DNA of 5,238 bases from an uncultured Acidimicrobium sp. (GTDB lineage: Bacteria; Actinomycetota; Acidimicrobiia; Acidimicrobiales; Ilumatobacteraceae), in assembly GCA_903850275.1 (NCBI GenBank), contig CAINLH010000254.1, positions 1 to 5,238 on the forward strand, written 5' to 3'. Of this stretch, positions 1-4,862 are shown piece by piece. The notes under the pieces were generated by a model. It did not search any database. It worked only from the letters and a program-made list of their open reading frames with translations, and was not told where the DNA came from. Both the position numbers and the translations under genes were made by a program. Numbering within the stretch: position 1 is the first letter of the stretch; each line of letters opens with the position of its first letter.

Positions 1-1
1 G

Positions 2-97
2 GCTGGTGGCGCACTGTTCATCTTCGCTGCATACGCAACAGAAGGATCAGACATTGGCTTCTCACTTACAGAAAGCCTCTGGCAACTCGCCAAGTAA
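2..97 (+). CDS. C-terminal end of an unidentified protein (5' partial)
   Basis: This frame is open from the left edge to a TAA at 95-97 and gives the last 31 residues of a protein that begins outside the window. The visible part starts with a hydrophobic run (ALFIFAAYA), which could be the end of a membrane helix, followed by a short polar tail ending in WQLAK. I do not recognise the family. The reading is supported mainly by the strong rho-independent terminator 33 nt after the stop on the same strand, as expected at the end of a transcript. Function unknown. Confidence 0.55.
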   Translation, partial: AGGALFIFAAYATEGSDIGFSLTESLWQLAK

Positions 98-130
98 TTA
101 CGTGGGGTCTCCCCCCGAACCTCGCAAGTG

Positions 131-168
131 AAAAGAGACGATCCGAAAGGGTCGTCTCTTTTTGTTTT
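131..168 (+). terminator. Intrinsic (rho-independent) terminator
   Basis: A 14-bp stem joins 131-144 and 149-162, with one T-G wobble pair and a GAAA (GNRA-type) tetraloop at 145-148. It is followed by a T-rich tract, TTTTTGTTTT, at 159-168. The tract is much better on the plus strand than on the minus strand, where only four T's follow the stem. It therefore mainly ends the transcript of the partial gene at the left edge. The tract touches the stop codon of the oncoming minus-strand DUF2889 gene, so it may also protect against convergent read-through. Confidence 0.92.
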
Positions 169-820
169 ACACCACGCCCCAAACTTCTGGTCGGCCAAGT
201 TCCTGCAATCGTTTTCTCACCGAGAGTGGAATTTCGATTGTTTCGCCAGCTCGCACCTGTGCAGCTAGTTCGCCTGCTTCATCCCACATATGACAAGTGT
301 TCAGCGTTCCGGCCAATTGTTTCTCTCGCTGTTGCCTTACAGCATCACTTGGGTTAGACGCACTCTCGCCTTCGTTCATTGCAGTCACCCGCATCGACCA
401 TCCCGTCTGAATGGCAACCGGGGCCATGGCCGACAACAACGCCGTGATGTGTGTGCACCCACGCGAACCAGCAAACAGTTCTTTCACTTTGGCATTAAAC
501 CCTCTCGCAATCGACATGCCTTCCAGCTTTTTGTAATGGTCGGTGATATCGGTGCATCCCAGGTGCGGGTGTTGATGAAATTTCGCATACGCCCGCTCGA
601 TCACAAACGTTGGGTATACAACTTCCATCTCAACAATCATGTGATGAAGCCACAGCGGGTCCGGATCCTCAGTCACATACAAACCGGCCGGCTTTTCATC
701 GCAAACAACACCCCGAAGCAGAAACCTGTCATCGGCCATACGAAAGGCACGCACCTCGTAACGACGCGTATGAATCAGCGGAAATTCGGGGTTCTCGGGG
801 AACATTGGTTCAACAGGCAT
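167..820 (-). CDS. DUF2889 domain-containing protein
   Basis: A 217-residue protein that I assign to the DUF2889 family, whose biochemical role is not established. Recognisable parts are an N-terminal region with the charged stretch HTRRYEVRAFR (17-27), the core ARGFNAKVKELFAGSRGCTH (105-124) leading into ITALLSAMAPVAIQT, and a downstream NTCHMWDE segment (174-181). The conserved GCTH and CH pairs hint at a metal or ligand site, which is inference. No signal peptide or membrane helix is evident, so it is probably cytoplasmic. The ATG at 820 has no Shine-Dalgarno but lies 6 nt after a TAGCGT hexamer, consistent with a leaderless transcript. It is divergent from the SCO6745-family gene across 30 bp. 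Confidence 0.8.
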   Translation of the reverse strand: MPVEPMFPENPEFPLIHTRRYEVRAFRMADDRFLLRGVVCDEKPAGLYVTEDPDPLWLHHMIVEMEVVYPTFVIERAYAKFHQHPHLGCTDITDHYKKLEGMSIARGFNAKVKELFAGSRGCTHITALLSAMAPVAIQTGWSMRVTAMNEGESASNPSDAVRQQREKQLAGTLNTCHMWDEAGELAAQVRAGETIEIPLSVRKRLQELGRPEVWGVV

Positions 821-850
821 GGCTCAACGCTAACGAACTATCCTGCCAAC
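821..850. promoter_or_regulatory. Divergent promoter pair for two leaderless genes
   Basis: The whole 30-bp gap between the two divergent start codons holds a -10-like hexamer for each side. TAGCGT lies on the minus strand (832-827), 6 nt before the DUF2889 ATG. TATCCT lies on the plus strand (839-844), 6 nt before the SCO6745-family ATG. Both fit TANNNT, and the spacing would put transcription starts at or next to the ATG. No Shine-Dalgarno and no convincing -35 is seen on either side. The two hexamers are only 6 bp apart, so two polymerases could not open both at once. Confidence 0.55.
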
Positions 851-1585
851 ATGACCAACGAAGAACTCGTAGCCAGTGTTTGCCCAATCATCAACGACAA
901 CGGTTGGAAGTATTACTTCAATCCAGAAACTGCATCCCGCGGCAAAGCACTCGGCCTAAAGGGCATGGAGTTTTATGTTGCAGGCCGAGGCGGCGCACTT
1001 GGCGATTGCGATGGCTCTGTAGTTGCAGCAGCGTTCGGTTACTTCAACCCCATCATCATTAATGCAGCCTGGAGCTTGGCAACGGCAAAAGTTCCTGCGC
1101 GCGACCTTGGCTTTGCACACTACGAATGTGCCGCCGCACTTGGCAGAGAGAAACTGTCTGCAGTCGCCAACCTGCAGGCTTTTGTCGATGCAGCAGAAAA
1201 AGTAAATACCGCAGCCGACCCAGATGGGCTTGCGCTGTACGCAGCGTTCAAATCGCTACCGCTTGCCGAAGACACTCCCGCCCGTGCAATGCAACTGATG
1301 GCAACTCTGCGCGAGTTTCGCGGTTCTGCACACCTCGTCGCCATTCGCGCGCTTGGCCTCACCAGCAAGCAAGCCCACTACGTCAAGCGCCCAAACGACG
1401 TTGCCAATTTCGGTTGGGGCGAAGCCGACGCACCACATATAGATGACGCGGTGCGCGAGAAAATGAAAAAAGTTGAAGACCTCACCGATCAGCTCGTTCT
1501 GCCCGCTTACGGCGTTCTCGACGAAGCCGGTCGTACCGCATTGCTTGAAGGCGCCAAAGCAATCGCAGCTGCACTAGCCAACTAA
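851..1585 (+). CDS. SCO6745-family protein (HTH_67-type helical protein)
   Basis: A 244-residue, mostly helical protein that I recognise as the actinobacterial SCO6745 family, annotated in databases with a helix-turn-helix-like fold. The true role is unknown, and DNA binding is only suggested by that fold. Family landmarks are AGRGGALGDCDGSVVAAAFG (44-63), FNPIIINAAW (65-74) and LREFRGSAHLVAIRALGL (153-170). The frame is open back to 290, but that part lies antisense inside the DUF2889 gene. The ATG at 851 is preferred because the family similarity begins there and a TATCCT hexamer sits 6 nt upstream, suggesting leaderless translation. Its TAA overlaps the stop codon of the convergent nitroreductase. 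No signal peptide or membrane segment is visible. Confidence 0.8.
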   Translation: MTNEELVASVCPIINDNGWKYYFNPETASRGKALGLKGMEFYVAGRGGALGDCDGSVVAAAFGYFNPIIINAAWSLATAKVPARDLGFAHYECAAALGREKLSAVANLQAFVDAAEKVNTAADPDGLALYAAFKSLPLAEDTPARAMQLMATLREFRGSAHLVAIRALGLTSKQAHYVKRPNDVANFGWGEADAPHIDDAVREKMKKVEDLTDQLVLPAYGVLDEAGRTALLEGAKAIAAALAN

Positions 1586-2235
1586 ACGAATCGCACCCAC
1601 TGCTCTAGGGGCATTCGTTCAGATCGCAAGGTGTTGATCAGTGCCGATTCGTCGGCGTAACCCACTGACATTCCACAAAACATCATTTCGTTTTCTGGCG
1701 TCCCCAAAAATGTGCTGATTGCCTTATGACGCACCGACCAATACTCCTGCGCGCAGGTTGCCAGGCCTTGCTCCACTGCAAGCAACATAAATGTCTGTAA
1801 AAACATTCCAAGGTCAGACCATTGCGGCAAGCCCATCTGACGATCGACGTAACAAAAAATAGCCGCCGGCGCACCGAAGAAATCGTTGTTGTGCGCAAAC
1901 TGGCGCTGCCTTCCAGCCTTGTCTTCTCGCTCGATACCCAAGGTGGCATACATCTGTTCACCAATGCCGAAACGATTAGTGCGGTATGGCTCCGATAAAC
2001 CCTTCGGATAAATGTCGTATTCAGGCTCATCCAACGGTGGCTGCGTGGGCAAAAACTCGCGCAATTTGTTCATCGAGCTGCCATTAACTACATAAATGCG
2101 CCACGGCTGTAGGTTGCCGCCACTTGGCGCTCGCGAAGCATCTGCAAGTAACCCGCGCAACATGTCATCAGATATCGAATCGGGACGAAACTGACGAATC
2201 GAGCTTCTCTTATTCACCGCTGCTGAAACATCCAT
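1582..2235 (-). CDS. Nitroreductase family protein (FMN-dependent oxidoreductase)
   Basis: A 217-residue single-domain nitroreductase, the usual size for the family. Such enzymes bind FMN, act as dimers and use NAD(P)H to reduce nitro compounds, quinones or other acceptors; the substrate here cannot be read from sequence. Visible motifs are the N-terminal FMN-phosphate segment KRSSIRQF (9-16), APSGGNLQPWRIYVV (36-50), the central helix QWSDLGMFLQTFMLLAVEQG (138-157) followed by LATCAQEYW, and GMSVGYAD (188-195). The frame is open to 2289, but ATG 2235 is chosen: the family begins with this MD-x-AxxxRRS-like start, TAGAGT lies 7 nt upstream, and the longer form would cover the heliorhodopsin ribosome binding site. 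It is divergent from heliorhodopsin, which suggests shared control and perhaps a linked redox role (inference). Confidence 0.9.
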   Translation of the reverse strand: MDVSAAVNKRSSIRQFRPDSISDDMLRGLLADASRAPSGGNLQPWRIYVVNGSSMNKLREFLPTQPPLDEPEYDIYPKGLSEPYRTNRFGIGEQMYATLGIEREDKAGRQRQFAHNNDFFGAPAAIFCYVDRQMGLPQWSDLGMFLQTFMLLAVEQGLATCAQEYWSVRHKAISTFLGTPENEMMFCGMSVGYADESALINTLRSERMPLEQWVRFV

Positions 2236-2242
2236 CCAGCAA

Positions 2243-2248
2243 ACTCTA
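2243..2248 (-). promoter_or_regulatory. Putative -10 element of the nitroreductase gene
   Basis: The hexamer TAGAGT on the minus strand fits TANNNT and ends 7 nt before the ATG at 2235. That would place the transcription start at or beside the A of ATG, giving a leaderless message. No convincing -35 hexamer was found. The element lies in the 57-bp region shared with the heliorhodopsin gene. Confidence 0.45.
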
Positions 2249-2280
2249 TTGCGTGTAAGACTCGCTACAAGCACCGAACC

Positions 2281-2286
2281 AAGGAG
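2281..2286 (+). promoter_or_regulatory. Strong ribosome binding site of heliorhodopsin
   Basis: AAGGAG, a near-perfect Shine-Dalgarno core, sits 6 nt before the ATG at 2293 and fixes the heliorhodopsin start. It stands out because most other genes here appear leaderless. It implies that the heliorhodopsin mRNA has a real 5' leader, but no clear plus-strand -10 hexamer was found in 2236-2280. Confidence 0.85.
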
Positions 2287-2292
2287 CACACG

Positions 2293-3051
2293 ATGGACTT
2301 AGAAATTGCCCGACTTCGAAGATTGAACATCATTGCTGGTGCGCTGCACCTACTTTCATTGATCGGCATCGTTTTGCTGTCTAACGATGCGTCGCTTCCT
2401 GTCACTGCCACATATCTCACCGACGCACCAGGCACCGGCAAGTTCACTGAGGCAATCAATTTGTTCAATCTCAATATCAGCCTGATGGTTGCAGCGTTTC
2501 TGGCACTTTCAGCATTTTTCCACTTCTTCATCAGCTCACCCGCAATGTTTTCTAAGTACTCGAACGGCCTAAAGAAACACATCAACGTATTTCGTTGGGT
2601 CGAGTACTCGCTGTCGTCGTCCATCATGATCATCGTCATCATGCAACTAAACGGCACGGCCGACTACATCGCGCTACTTGCTGTATTCGCAGTCAACGTT
2701 TGCATGATTCTTTTTGGTTGGTTGCAAGAGAAGTACACCATGCCAGGAAACCGCGACATGCTGCCGTTCTGGTTTGGCTGCCTTGCAGGCGCAATTCCAT
2801 GGCTCGTCATCACGATCAATCTTTTTTCACCAAAAGGTCCACCAGAAGCCAGCACTCCCGGCTTCGTGTACGGCATCATCATCTCCCTTTTCCTCTTGTT
2901 CAATTGCTTCGCCATCGTGCAATGGAAGCAATACAAGGCGCAGGGAAAGTGGGCCAACTATCTGCACGGCGAGAAGGCATACATCGTGTTGAGTCTCGTT
3001 GCCAAGTCGCTATTGGCATGGCAGGTGTTCGCTGGCACACTCGCCGCTTAA
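2293..3051 (+). CDS. Heliorhodopsin (type-3 microbial rhodopsin)
   Basis: A 252-residue seven-helix retinal protein. Approximate helices are 10-30, 58-82, 96-118, 123-144, 157-178, 189-212 and 225-249, with a long polar loop between helices 1 and 2. Diagnostic segments are FRWVEYSLSSSIMI (100-113), MILFGWLQEKYT (138-149), PGFVYGIIISLFLLFN (189-204) and EKAYIVLSLVAKSLLAWQ (227-244). By alignment from memory with heliorhodopsin 48C12, the retinal Schiff-base lysine is K238, the counterion E104, the helix-7 serine S234, and the core histidines H19 and H77; all are present, so the protein should be photoactive. Heliorhodopsins have inverted topology, with the N-terminus in the cytoplasm. Actinobacterial members are not known to pump ions and are thought to be light sensors. 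The gene is divergent from a nitroreductase and followed 34 bp later by a mycoredoxin. No retinal synthesis gene or histidine kinase is in view. Confidence 0.97.
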   Translation: MDLEIARLRRLNIIAGALHLLSLIGIVLLSNDASLPVTATYLTDAPGTGKFTEAINLFNLNISLMVAAFLALSAFFHFFISSPAMFSKYSNGLKKHINVFRWVEYSLSSSIMIIVIMQLNGTADYIALLAVFAVNVCMILFGWLQEKYTMPGNRDMLPFWFGCLAGAIPWLVITINLFSPKGPPEASTPGFVYGIIISLFLLFNCFAIVQWKQYKAQGKWANYLHGEKAYIVLSLVAKSLLAWQVFAGTLAA

Positions 3052-3073
3052 TACGTTGACGTCGTCGCCATCC

Positions 3074-3079
3074 TAAGAT
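3074..3079 (+). promoter_or_regulatory. Putative -10 element of the mycoredoxin gene
   Basis: TAAGAT fits TANNNT and ends 6 nt before the ATG at 3086, the spacing expected of a leaderless transcript; no Shine-Dalgarno is present. A TTGACG at 3056-3061 resembles a -35 box but lies only 12 bp away, too close for a standard promoter, so it may be coincidental. The element suggests that the mycoredoxin can be transcribed independently of heliorhodopsin. Confidence 0.5.
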
Positions 3080-3085
3080 TGAGTT

Positions 3086-3331
3086 ATGGCAACAAATACG
3101 TTCACAATGTATTCAACGCAATGGTGCGGATACTGCAAGCGCCTCAAGTACGACCTCGACAAAGAAGGCATTGCCTTCACCGAGATTGATATCGAACACG
3201 ATGCGGAGTCGGCCGCACTTGTAGAGCGTGTCAACAACGGAAACCAGACTGTCCCCACATTGGTGTTCACCGACGGAACTTCGATGACAAACCCTTCACT
3301 CGCAAAGATCAAAGAGCACCTTCACCTCTAA
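3086..3331 (+). CDS. Mycoredoxin-like glutaredoxin-family protein
   Basis: An 81-residue thioredoxin-fold redoxin. The active-site motif WCGYC (13-17) supplies the redox pair C14 and C17. The cis-proline loop TVPT is at 55-58, and the DGT turn followed by N69-P70-S71 closes the fold. The length and CGYC motif match actinobacterial mycoredoxin-1-type proteins, which reduce mycothiol mixed disulfides, although glutaredoxin-like or NrdH-like activity is also possible. It is cytoplasmic by inference. It lies 34 bp after heliorhodopsin on the same strand, so read-through is possible, but it also has its own TAAGAT hexamer 6 nt before the ATG. Its TAA overlaps the stop codon of the convergent isochorismatase-like remnant. 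Confidence 0.9.
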   Translation: MATNTFTMYSTQWCGYCKRLKYDLDKEGIAFTEIDIEHDAESAALVERVNNGNQTVPTLVFTDGTSMTNPSLAKIKEHLHL

Positions 3332-3561
3332 TGCAAGACATCGAAGCTCGCACGCTGCTCAAAGCGCAATTCGGGTACATACGCCCATCCGTCGCTACCT
3401 TCTATGAGTTCGTCGTCAGAATGCTGAACCCAGATAATCAAAACATTCAAATTACGAGCTCGATTTACCAATTCTGAAATATTGCCAATCACTACGTCGC
3501 GTCTATAAGCATTAGCGACAACATCGCGCTGTACATCAACGACCAATAAAGCCGATTTCAT
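3328..3561 (-). CDS. Truncated isochorismatase-like cysteine hydrolase (N-terminal part only, probable pseudogene)
   Basis: This 77-residue frame matches only the N-terminal third to half of isochorismatase-family hydrolases, which usually have about 180 residues. The first strand, SALLVVDVQRD (3-13), carries the catalytic aspartate D9. The following segments, IIWVQHSDDELIEGSDGWAY (42-61) and VPEL, are typical of the family. Similarity then stops and the frame ends after an unrelated-looking tail, RFEQRASFDVLH. The catalytic lysine and cysteine regions and the rest of the Rossmann-like fold are missing, so the product is unlikely to be an active hydrolase. The start at 3561 is supported by ATGA overlap with the VOC gene's stop and an upstream AAGGGA. 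The sequence beyond the stop is the intact mycoredoxin gene, so the missing part is gone rather than frameshifted. Confidence 0.75.
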   Translation of the reverse strand: MKSALLVVDVQRDVVANAYRRDVVIGNISELVNRARNLNVLIIWVQHSDDELIEGSDGWAYVPELRFEQRASFDVLH

Positions 3562-3926
3562 GTATTTCCCTTTCTCAAAATAAAGCAAAACTCATTCTTC
3601 TCTGGGTCAAGCATCACTTGAAAATAATTGGTTTCTTCTTCGACGATTTCTCCGGACTTTTCTGCCCCAAGTGCAATTGCGCGCTGTACGGCATCATCAA
3701 TGGTTTCGACATCTACATCAATGTGAACCCGATTCTTAATTGATTTTGATTCAGGAACTTTCTGGAACCCCAAATAGCCAAGACCAGGGACACCTGAAAG
3801 CGACATCCACTCTTGTGAAGACGTGTTGGGATCTATTTGCCCGCCTAATAACTGCTGCCAAAAACTGCTCATTCCAAGTGGGTTTGCGCAGTCGATAACT
3901 ACTGCAAGAAATTTACCGATTGTCAT
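3558..3926 (-). CDS. VOC family (glyoxalase/bleomycin resistance-like) protein
   Basis: A 122-residue single-domain vicinal-oxygen-chelate protein, close to the Glyoxalase_6 type common in actinobacteria. The first beta-alpha-beta unit contains VIDCANPLGMSSFWQQLLGG (10-29). The second begins with RVHIDVDV (66-73), where H68 is a candidate metal ligand, and ends in FQVMLDPEKNEFCFI (102-116). Members may be dioxygenases, lyases, epimerases or binding proteins, so the reaction cannot be named. The frame is open to 3989, but the ATG at 3926 is preferred: family similarity starts there and the longer form would cover the start of the divergent DUF4287 gene. Its TGA overlaps the ATG of the truncated isochorismatase-like gene, indicating a two-gene translationally coupled operon. 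Confidence 0.85.
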   Translation of the reverse strand: MTIGKFLAVVIDCANPLGMSSFWQQLLGGQIDPNTSSQEWMSLSGVPGLGYLGFQKVPESKSIKNRVHIDVDVETIDDAVQRAIALGAEKSGEIVEEETNYFQVMLDPEKNEFCFILRKGNT

Positions 3927-3946
3927 ATGTGAATTATTATCGCACC
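3927..3946. promoter_or_regulatory. Overlapping divergent promoters, VOC gene and DUF4287 gene
   Basis: These 20 bp separate the two divergent start codons. On the plus strand TATTAT (3935-3940) ends 6 nt before the ATG at 3947. On the minus strand AATAAT (3938-3933), 6 nt before the ATG at 3926, or GATAAT (3941-3936), 9 nt before it, can serve as the -10. The two promoters therefore use the same AT-rich base pairs and should exclude each other. Both transcripts would be leaderless or nearly so. Confidence 0.5.
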
Positions 3947-4516
3947 ATGCCTTCCAAAGACGGTGATCGAAGCAAATTTTTCCCAGCAATCGAGAAAAAG
4001 TATGGCGAAAAAGTGTCTTTTTGGATCACTCGGCTGAAAGAACTTGAATCAACGAAGTATCCCGAGCAGATTGCATATCTCAAAGAGAATTATGGTTTCA
4101 GCCAAGCACACGCAAATGCGTTGGTGATGTACGTTCGCGGGTCCACCACATCAAAACGGTTTGACTCTCCTACGACATTTTTCAACGGTCTGGAACCGCA
4201 GGCTCGAAAGACCGTTAAAGCAATCTTTGCTGCCATCACCGGCAAACAAAAAGGCTTAGAGCTGGTGATGGCATGGAATCAGCCCATGCTCCGCAACAAA
4301 AATGGCTATGTCTTGGGGTTGTCTGTTTCGAAGAATCACATCACCATCAACCCGTTTAGCGTCGATGTTCTTGAAAAGAACATGAAGAAACTTGCCCCCT
4401 TCAAAGTCAATAAGTACACGTTTCAGGTGCCTCTCAACTGGGATGTAGATGCCTTGCTGCTCAATTCATTGGCCAAGGCACGAATCACCGAGATTAAGCA
4501 GGAAAAGGGTGATTAA
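3947..4516 (+). CDS. DUF4287-DUF1801 domain protein
   Basis: A 189-residue protein with two domains of unknown function. The N-terminal part (about 5-72) is DUF4287-like, with FFPAIEKKYGEKVSFWITRL (11-30), KYPEQIAYLKENYGFSQAHA (37-56) and NALVMYVRGS. The C-terminal part (about 85-183) resembles DUF1801, a frataxin-like fold seen in YdhG-type proteins, with LELVMAWNQPML (104-115), the hydrophobic strands around YVLGLSVSKNHITINPF (121-137), and TFQVPLNWDVDALLL. A role in iron handling has been suggested for some DUF1801 proteins but is unproven here. TTG 3920 and GTG 3929 are possible upstream starts in frame. ATG 3947 is preferred because the TATTAT hexamer lies 6 nt before it and similarity starts there. 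Confidence 0.8.
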   Translation: MPSKDGDRSKFFPAIEKKYGEKVSFWITRLKELESTKYPEQIAYLKENYGFSQAHANALVMYVRGSTTSKRFDSPTTFFNGLEPQARKTVKAIFAAITGKQKGLELVMAWNQPMLRNKNGYVLGLSVSKNHITINPFSVDVLEKNMKKLAPFKVNKYTFQVPLNWDVDALLLNSLAKARITEIKQEKGD

Positions 4517-4544
4517 AAATACATGATATTGATATCATGTATTT
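4517..4544 (+). promoter_or_regulatory. Perfect palindromic operator overlapping the wHTH-sbtA promoter
   Basis: Two perfect 13-bp inverted repeats, AAATACATGATAT (4517-4529) and ATATCATGTATTT (4532-4544), flank a 2-bp TG centre. The right arm ends directly at the ATG of the winged-helix gene. Inside that arm TATCAT (4533-4538) fits a -10 box 6 nt before the ATG, so a protein bound here would block transcription. A symmetric site of this size suits a dimeric winged-helix regulator; autoregulation by the adjacent gene is inferred. It is not a good terminator, since the stem is AT-rich and no T-tract of useful length follows. Confidence 0.8.
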
Positions 4545-4862
4545 ATGGCCAAAAAGCAGATAGCCACTAACGGTTCCCAAAACTGGACTTTCCTCTCAAA
4601 TCACGCCCACGTCCTGGTTTGCATCGCAAAGCAATCTGATCTTCGGCTGAGCGAAGTTGCGGCTTTGGTCGGCATCCGAGAACGTACCGTGCACCGAATT
4701 GTCCACGAGTTAATTGATGCCGGTTACATCTCCGTCACCAAAGACGGACGAAACAACGTCTACTCGGTTGATTTAGACAAGCCGCTTCGACACCCGCTGG
4801 AGGCAGATCACAACATTCAAGCAATCATTGCGCCGCTGTTGAAAAAAGTGAGGCGCGCATGA
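4545..4862 (+). CDS. Winged helix-turn-helix transcriptional regulator (MarR/ArsR-like)
   Basis: A 105-residue DNA-binding protein. Helix 1 covers about 17-30 (FLSNHAHVLVCIAK). The helix-turn-helix spans 33-62, with LRLSEVAALVG as the first helix and turn and RTVHRIVHELIDAGYI including the recognition helix. The beta wing is SVTKDGRNNVYSVDL (63-77), and a C-terminal helix (about 87-101) probably forms the dimer. It lacks the cysteine motifs of metal-sensing ArsR proteins, and the signal it senses is unknown. The perfect palindrome touching its start codon is the likely operator, so it probably controls itself and the next gene. Its TGA overlaps the ATG of the SbtA-like permease (ATGA), indicating translational coupling. 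It appears leaderless, with no Shine-Dalgarno. Confidence 0.88.
   Translation: MAKKQIATNGSQNWTFLSNHAHVLVCIAKQSDLRLSEVAALVGIRERTVHRIVHELIDAGYISVTKDGRNNVYSVDLDKPLRHPLEADHNIQAIIAPLLKKVRRA

Noticed and set aside
290..850. N-terminal extension of the SCO6745-family frame (431 residues in all)
   Set aside because: It lies antisense inside the DUF2889 gene and shows no family similarity; the ATG at 851 has its own -10-like element and matches the family start.
2236..2289. Longer nitroreductase start at 2289, adding 18 residues
   Set aside because: The extra residues do not look like the family and would cover the heliorhodopsin Shine-Dalgarno; ATG 2235 has TAGAGT 7 nt upstream.
2664..2957. Minus-strand frame inside heliorhodopsin
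   Set aside because: It is the antisense shadow of a clearly recognised gene, with low-complexity, non-family sequence.
3056..3079. TTGACG with TAAGAT as a full -35/-10 promoter
   Set aside because: The spacer is only 12 bp, well below the usual 16-18; only the -10 is kept as a candidate.
3920..3946. TTG or GTG start for the DUF4287 protein
   Set aside because: They overlap or abut the VOC start codon; ATG 3947 fits the leaderless spacing and the start of similarity.
3927..3989. Longer VOC start at 3989, adding 21 residues
   Set aside because: It runs antisense into the DUF4287 coding region, and the added residues do not resemble a VOC strand.
4517..4544. The palindrome as a terminator for the DUF4287 gene
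   Set aside because: The stem is AT-rich and only three T's follow before the next start codon; its contact with the ATG and the -10 inside it fit an operator better.
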